Assembly (NCBI GenBank): GCA_030152805.1
Contig: JASLIG010000071.1
Span: forward strand, 1 to 10,504
Direction: 5' to 3'
Origin: Solirubrobacterales bacterium
GTDB lineage: Bacteria > Actinomycetota > Thermoleophilia > Solirubrobacterales > 70-9
DNA: 10,504 nt
Shown: in pieces, positions 9,416 through 10,504 of the stretch
How the letters are laid out: each line of letters begins with the position of its first letter
Position numbering within the stretch: the stretch's first letter is position 1
Translations under genes and position numbers: made by a program
The notes under the pieces: model-generated
The model's database searches: none
What the model was told of the DNA's origin: nothing
Seen by the model: only the letters and a program-made list of their open reading frames with translations

Positions 9416-10216
9416 CTAGCGCTTGTCGAGCTGGCCTTCGGCCACCGCGGCGGCGGCTTTTTGGCCCGACTCGCCGCTGGCGACCTTGACCGAGATCCCG
9501 GGGCTCGCGAGGGCGAAGTGGGCCAGGACGCGCTGGCGCATGGGGGCCACGGTGATCTCGACCTTGTTCCGCTCGATTGCCTTCACGACCGCATCGGCAA
9601 CCTGCTGCGGTGACCCCGTGCCGAGGCCGGGGATCGGTTTGGCGCCGGAGTCGGCGTACATGCCGGCTTCGCGGATCGTGCCGGGAGAGACGATCGAGAC
9701 GCCGATGCCGCGGGGGTCGAGGTCGGCGCGGAGGCCGAGGGCGAAACCGCGCAGGCCGAACTTGGTGGCGTTGTAGATCGAGGAAAGCGGCGTCGCCGAC
9801 TTGCCCGAGAGCGAGGAGATGAAGACCATGTGACCCGAACCCCGCTCCAGCATCGGGGACTCCATCGCCTGGGCAAGCAGCATCGGAGCCTCGAGGTTTA
9901 CGCGCAGCGTGCGGGTCAGCTGCTCCGCCGTCAGTTCCTGCAGCCGGCCACTGCCGGGCAGGCCCGCGTTGGCGATGAGAACGTCGACGTCGCCCGCCTC
10001 GGCGGCGAGCTTCTCCGCCGCGCCGAGCTCGCCGAGATCGGCCGGCAGCACGCGGTGACCGTCGCCCGGCAGCTCCGCCGCCAGCGCCTCCAGCGCCTCG
10101 GCCTTGCGGCCGCTCAACGCCAGCTTCGCCCCGCGTCCCGCCAGCGCCTCGGCAATGGCGCGGCCGAGACCGCCGGTGGCCCCGGTGAGCAGTGCCGTCG
10201 TTCCCGCAAGTTCCAT
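9416..10216 (-). CDS. Short-chain dehydrogenase/reductase (SDR family, NAD(P)-dependent)
   Basis: A classical SDR of 266 residues from the ATG at 10216. Numbered from that Met, it has the cofactor motif TGATGGLG (11-18), the NAG motif (83-85), catalytic Ser135 within ISSLSG, and YNATK with Tyr148 and Lys152, all at usual spacing. The region after the active site, SPGTIREAGMYADSG, is the substrate lid, and an Ala-rich tail ends in GQLDKR. A TTG at 10228 would add four residues (MRSA), but the ATG gives the usual SDR beginning MELAGTTALLTGATGG and is preferred; neither has a good Shine-Dalgarno. The substrate cannot be predicted. It precedes acnA by 19 bp in an apparent two-gene operon, with no metabolic link to aconitase that I can name. 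The region upstream is shared with the divergent riboswitch-controlled gene. Confidence 0.9.
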   Translation of the reverse strand: MELAGTTALLTGATGGLGRAIAEALAGRGAKLALSGRKAEALEALAAELPGDGHRVLPADLGELGAAEKLAAEAGDVDVLIANAGLPGSGRLQELTAEQLTRTLRVNLEAPMLLAQAMESPMLERGSGHMVFISSLSGKSATPLSSIYNATKFGLRGFALGLRADLDPRGIGVSIVSPGTIREAGMYADSGAKPIPGLGTGSPQQVADAVVKAIERNKVEITVAPMRQRVLAHFALASPGISVKVASGESGQKAAAAVAEGQLDKR

Positions 10217-10245
10217 CGCAGAGCGCAAGCTACCAGCCCAGGCGT

Positions 10246-10274
10246 CGAATCACTGCAAAGTGCAGGCGAATCAC
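10246..10274. repeat. Pair of 8-bp direct repeats flanking a short inverted repeat (possible operator)
   Basis: CGAATCAC occurs at 10246-10253 and 10267-10274, 21 bp apart, that is two helical turns. Between them CTGCA (10253-10257) and TGCAG (10261-10265) form an inverted repeat around AAG. The position, 30-58 bp upstream of the dehydrogenase start and on the same side of the divergent promoter region, suits a regulator binding two sites on one face of DNA. This is inferred from geometry only. Confidence 0.35.
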
Positions 10275-10296
10275 AAAATGTTTGTTTTTCATGAGC

Positions 10297-10321
10297 AGAC
10301 GACCGGCCGATCGTCTACACT
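10297..10321 (+). promoter_or_regulatory. 20-bp near-palindrome abutting a -10 box, upstream of the riboswitch
   Basis: AGACGA (10297-10302) and TCGTCT (10311-10316) flank CCGGCCGA, giving 9 of 10 complementary pairs. Its last base overlaps TACACT (10316-10321), a good -10 hexamer for the riboswitch transcript. The -35 is weak: TGAGCA at 10292-10297 with an 18-bp spacer. A dimeric repressor bound here would block the promoter. It may instead be an RNA hairpin if transcription starts earlier. Confidence 0.45.
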
Positions 10322-10339
10322 GCCGCCGTTCGAAATAAC

Positions 10340-10470
10340 CGAAACGCCGAATCCCGTGCGCTGGAGGCGCCACGGGAGCGGGGGAACCACGTTTTCGGGG
10401 CTAACTCACCCGACCTGGGTGGGGGCGCAGGCTCCTTTCGCGCCAGCCCGACAGCTAACCCCGTAGGCCG
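10340..10470 (+). ncRNA. Cyclic-di-AMP riboswitch (ydaO/yuaA type)
   Basis: The leader carries the conserved ydaO aptamer blocks in order: CCGAATCC (10347-10354), a hairpin CCCGTG/CACGGG (10353-10358 with 10371-10376), GGGGGAACCA (10380-10389), CGGGGCTAACTC (10396-10407), a hairpin CACCC/GGGTG (10407-10411 with 10417-10421), another GGCGC/GCGCC (10424-10428 with 10440-10444), and the distal strand CCCGACAGCTAACC (10447-10460) followed by CCGTAGGC. The last block and GGGGGAACCA match my recollection of the Bacillus ydaO consensus closely. In this class c-di-AMP binding lowers downstream expression. The aptamer ends only a few bases before a Shine-Dalgarno, leaving no room for a separate terminator, so control at translation initiation is likely here. 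The 5' boundary is approximate. Confidence 0.9.
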
Positions 10471-10485
10471 ACGAAGGAGATCGGT

Positions 10486-10504
10486 TTGCGCACCAACACG
10501 CATA
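10486..10504 (+). CDS. Start of the riboswitch-controlled gene (cut by the window edge)
   Basis: GAAGGAGA at 10473-10480 is a good Shine-Dalgarno, six bases before TTG at 10486, which opens a frame reading MRTNTH to the window end. Too little is visible for a function. Actinobacterial ydaO-type riboswitches commonly precede cell-wall hydrolases (NlpC/P60, Rpf or LysM proteins), and a basic residue near the N-terminus would fit a secretion signal, but both are expectations and not observations here. A start further right cannot be excluded. Confidence 0.55.

Overview
The window is about 10.5 kb of very GC-rich DNA (roughly two thirds G+C by eye) with tightly packed genes, GTG/TTG starts beside ATG, and strong third-position G/C bias. 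The mixture of genes points to a high-GC Gram-positive bacterium: an actinobacterial-type DUF3817 membrane protein, an AcnA-type aconitase with an acidic insert, and a cyclic-di-AMP (ydaO/yuaA) riboswitch. A deep-branching actinobacterium such as Thermoleophilia/Solirubrobacterales is my best guess, but that is inference from style and gene content, not from a marker gene.

Layout. (1) 1-2270, + strand: the C-terminal ~755 residues of the 2-oxoglutarate dehydrogenase E1 component (sucA/kgd), cut by the left edge. (2) 2292-5977: a convergent pair that looks like a restriction-modification module: an HNH nuclease with zinc ribbons (+), 21 bp behind sucA, facing a 784-residue protein (-) with two complete DNA-methyltransferase-like halves. 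The 347-bp gap between them holds no gene but is full of structure: a terminator-like hairpin, then a 151-bp element bounded by 28-bp perfect inverted repeats with smaller hairpins nested inside, then a further hairpin. (3) 6049-6396, +: a small three-helix DUF3817 membrane protein, divergent from the methyltransferase. (4) 6397-6585: a gene-free stretch with a textbook sigma-70-type promoter (TTGACC, 17 bp, TATAGC) followed by at least four successive stem-loops and no reading frame: a candidate small RNA. (5) 6586-10216, -: a short-chain dehydrogenase and the aconitase acnA, 19 bp apart, in one apparent operon; the acnA Shine-Dalgarno lies in a small hairpin that directly follows the upstream stop codon, suggesting translational coupling. 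(6) 10217-10504: a divergent control region with a pair of direct repeats, a 20-bp near-palindrome abutting a -10 box, a well-conserved c-di-AMP riboswitch, and the first codons of the gene it controls.

How the genes work together. The housekeeping theme is the TCA cycle (aconitase and 2-oxoglutarate dehydrogenase). The putative restriction-modification pair interrupts it and is the likeliest accessory insertion. The right edge enters a c-di-AMP-controlled gene, which in Actinobacteria is often a cell-wall hydrolase. The most interesting points are the HNH/double-methyltransferase pair with its palindromic spacer element, and the unassigned structured RNA at about 6448-6585.
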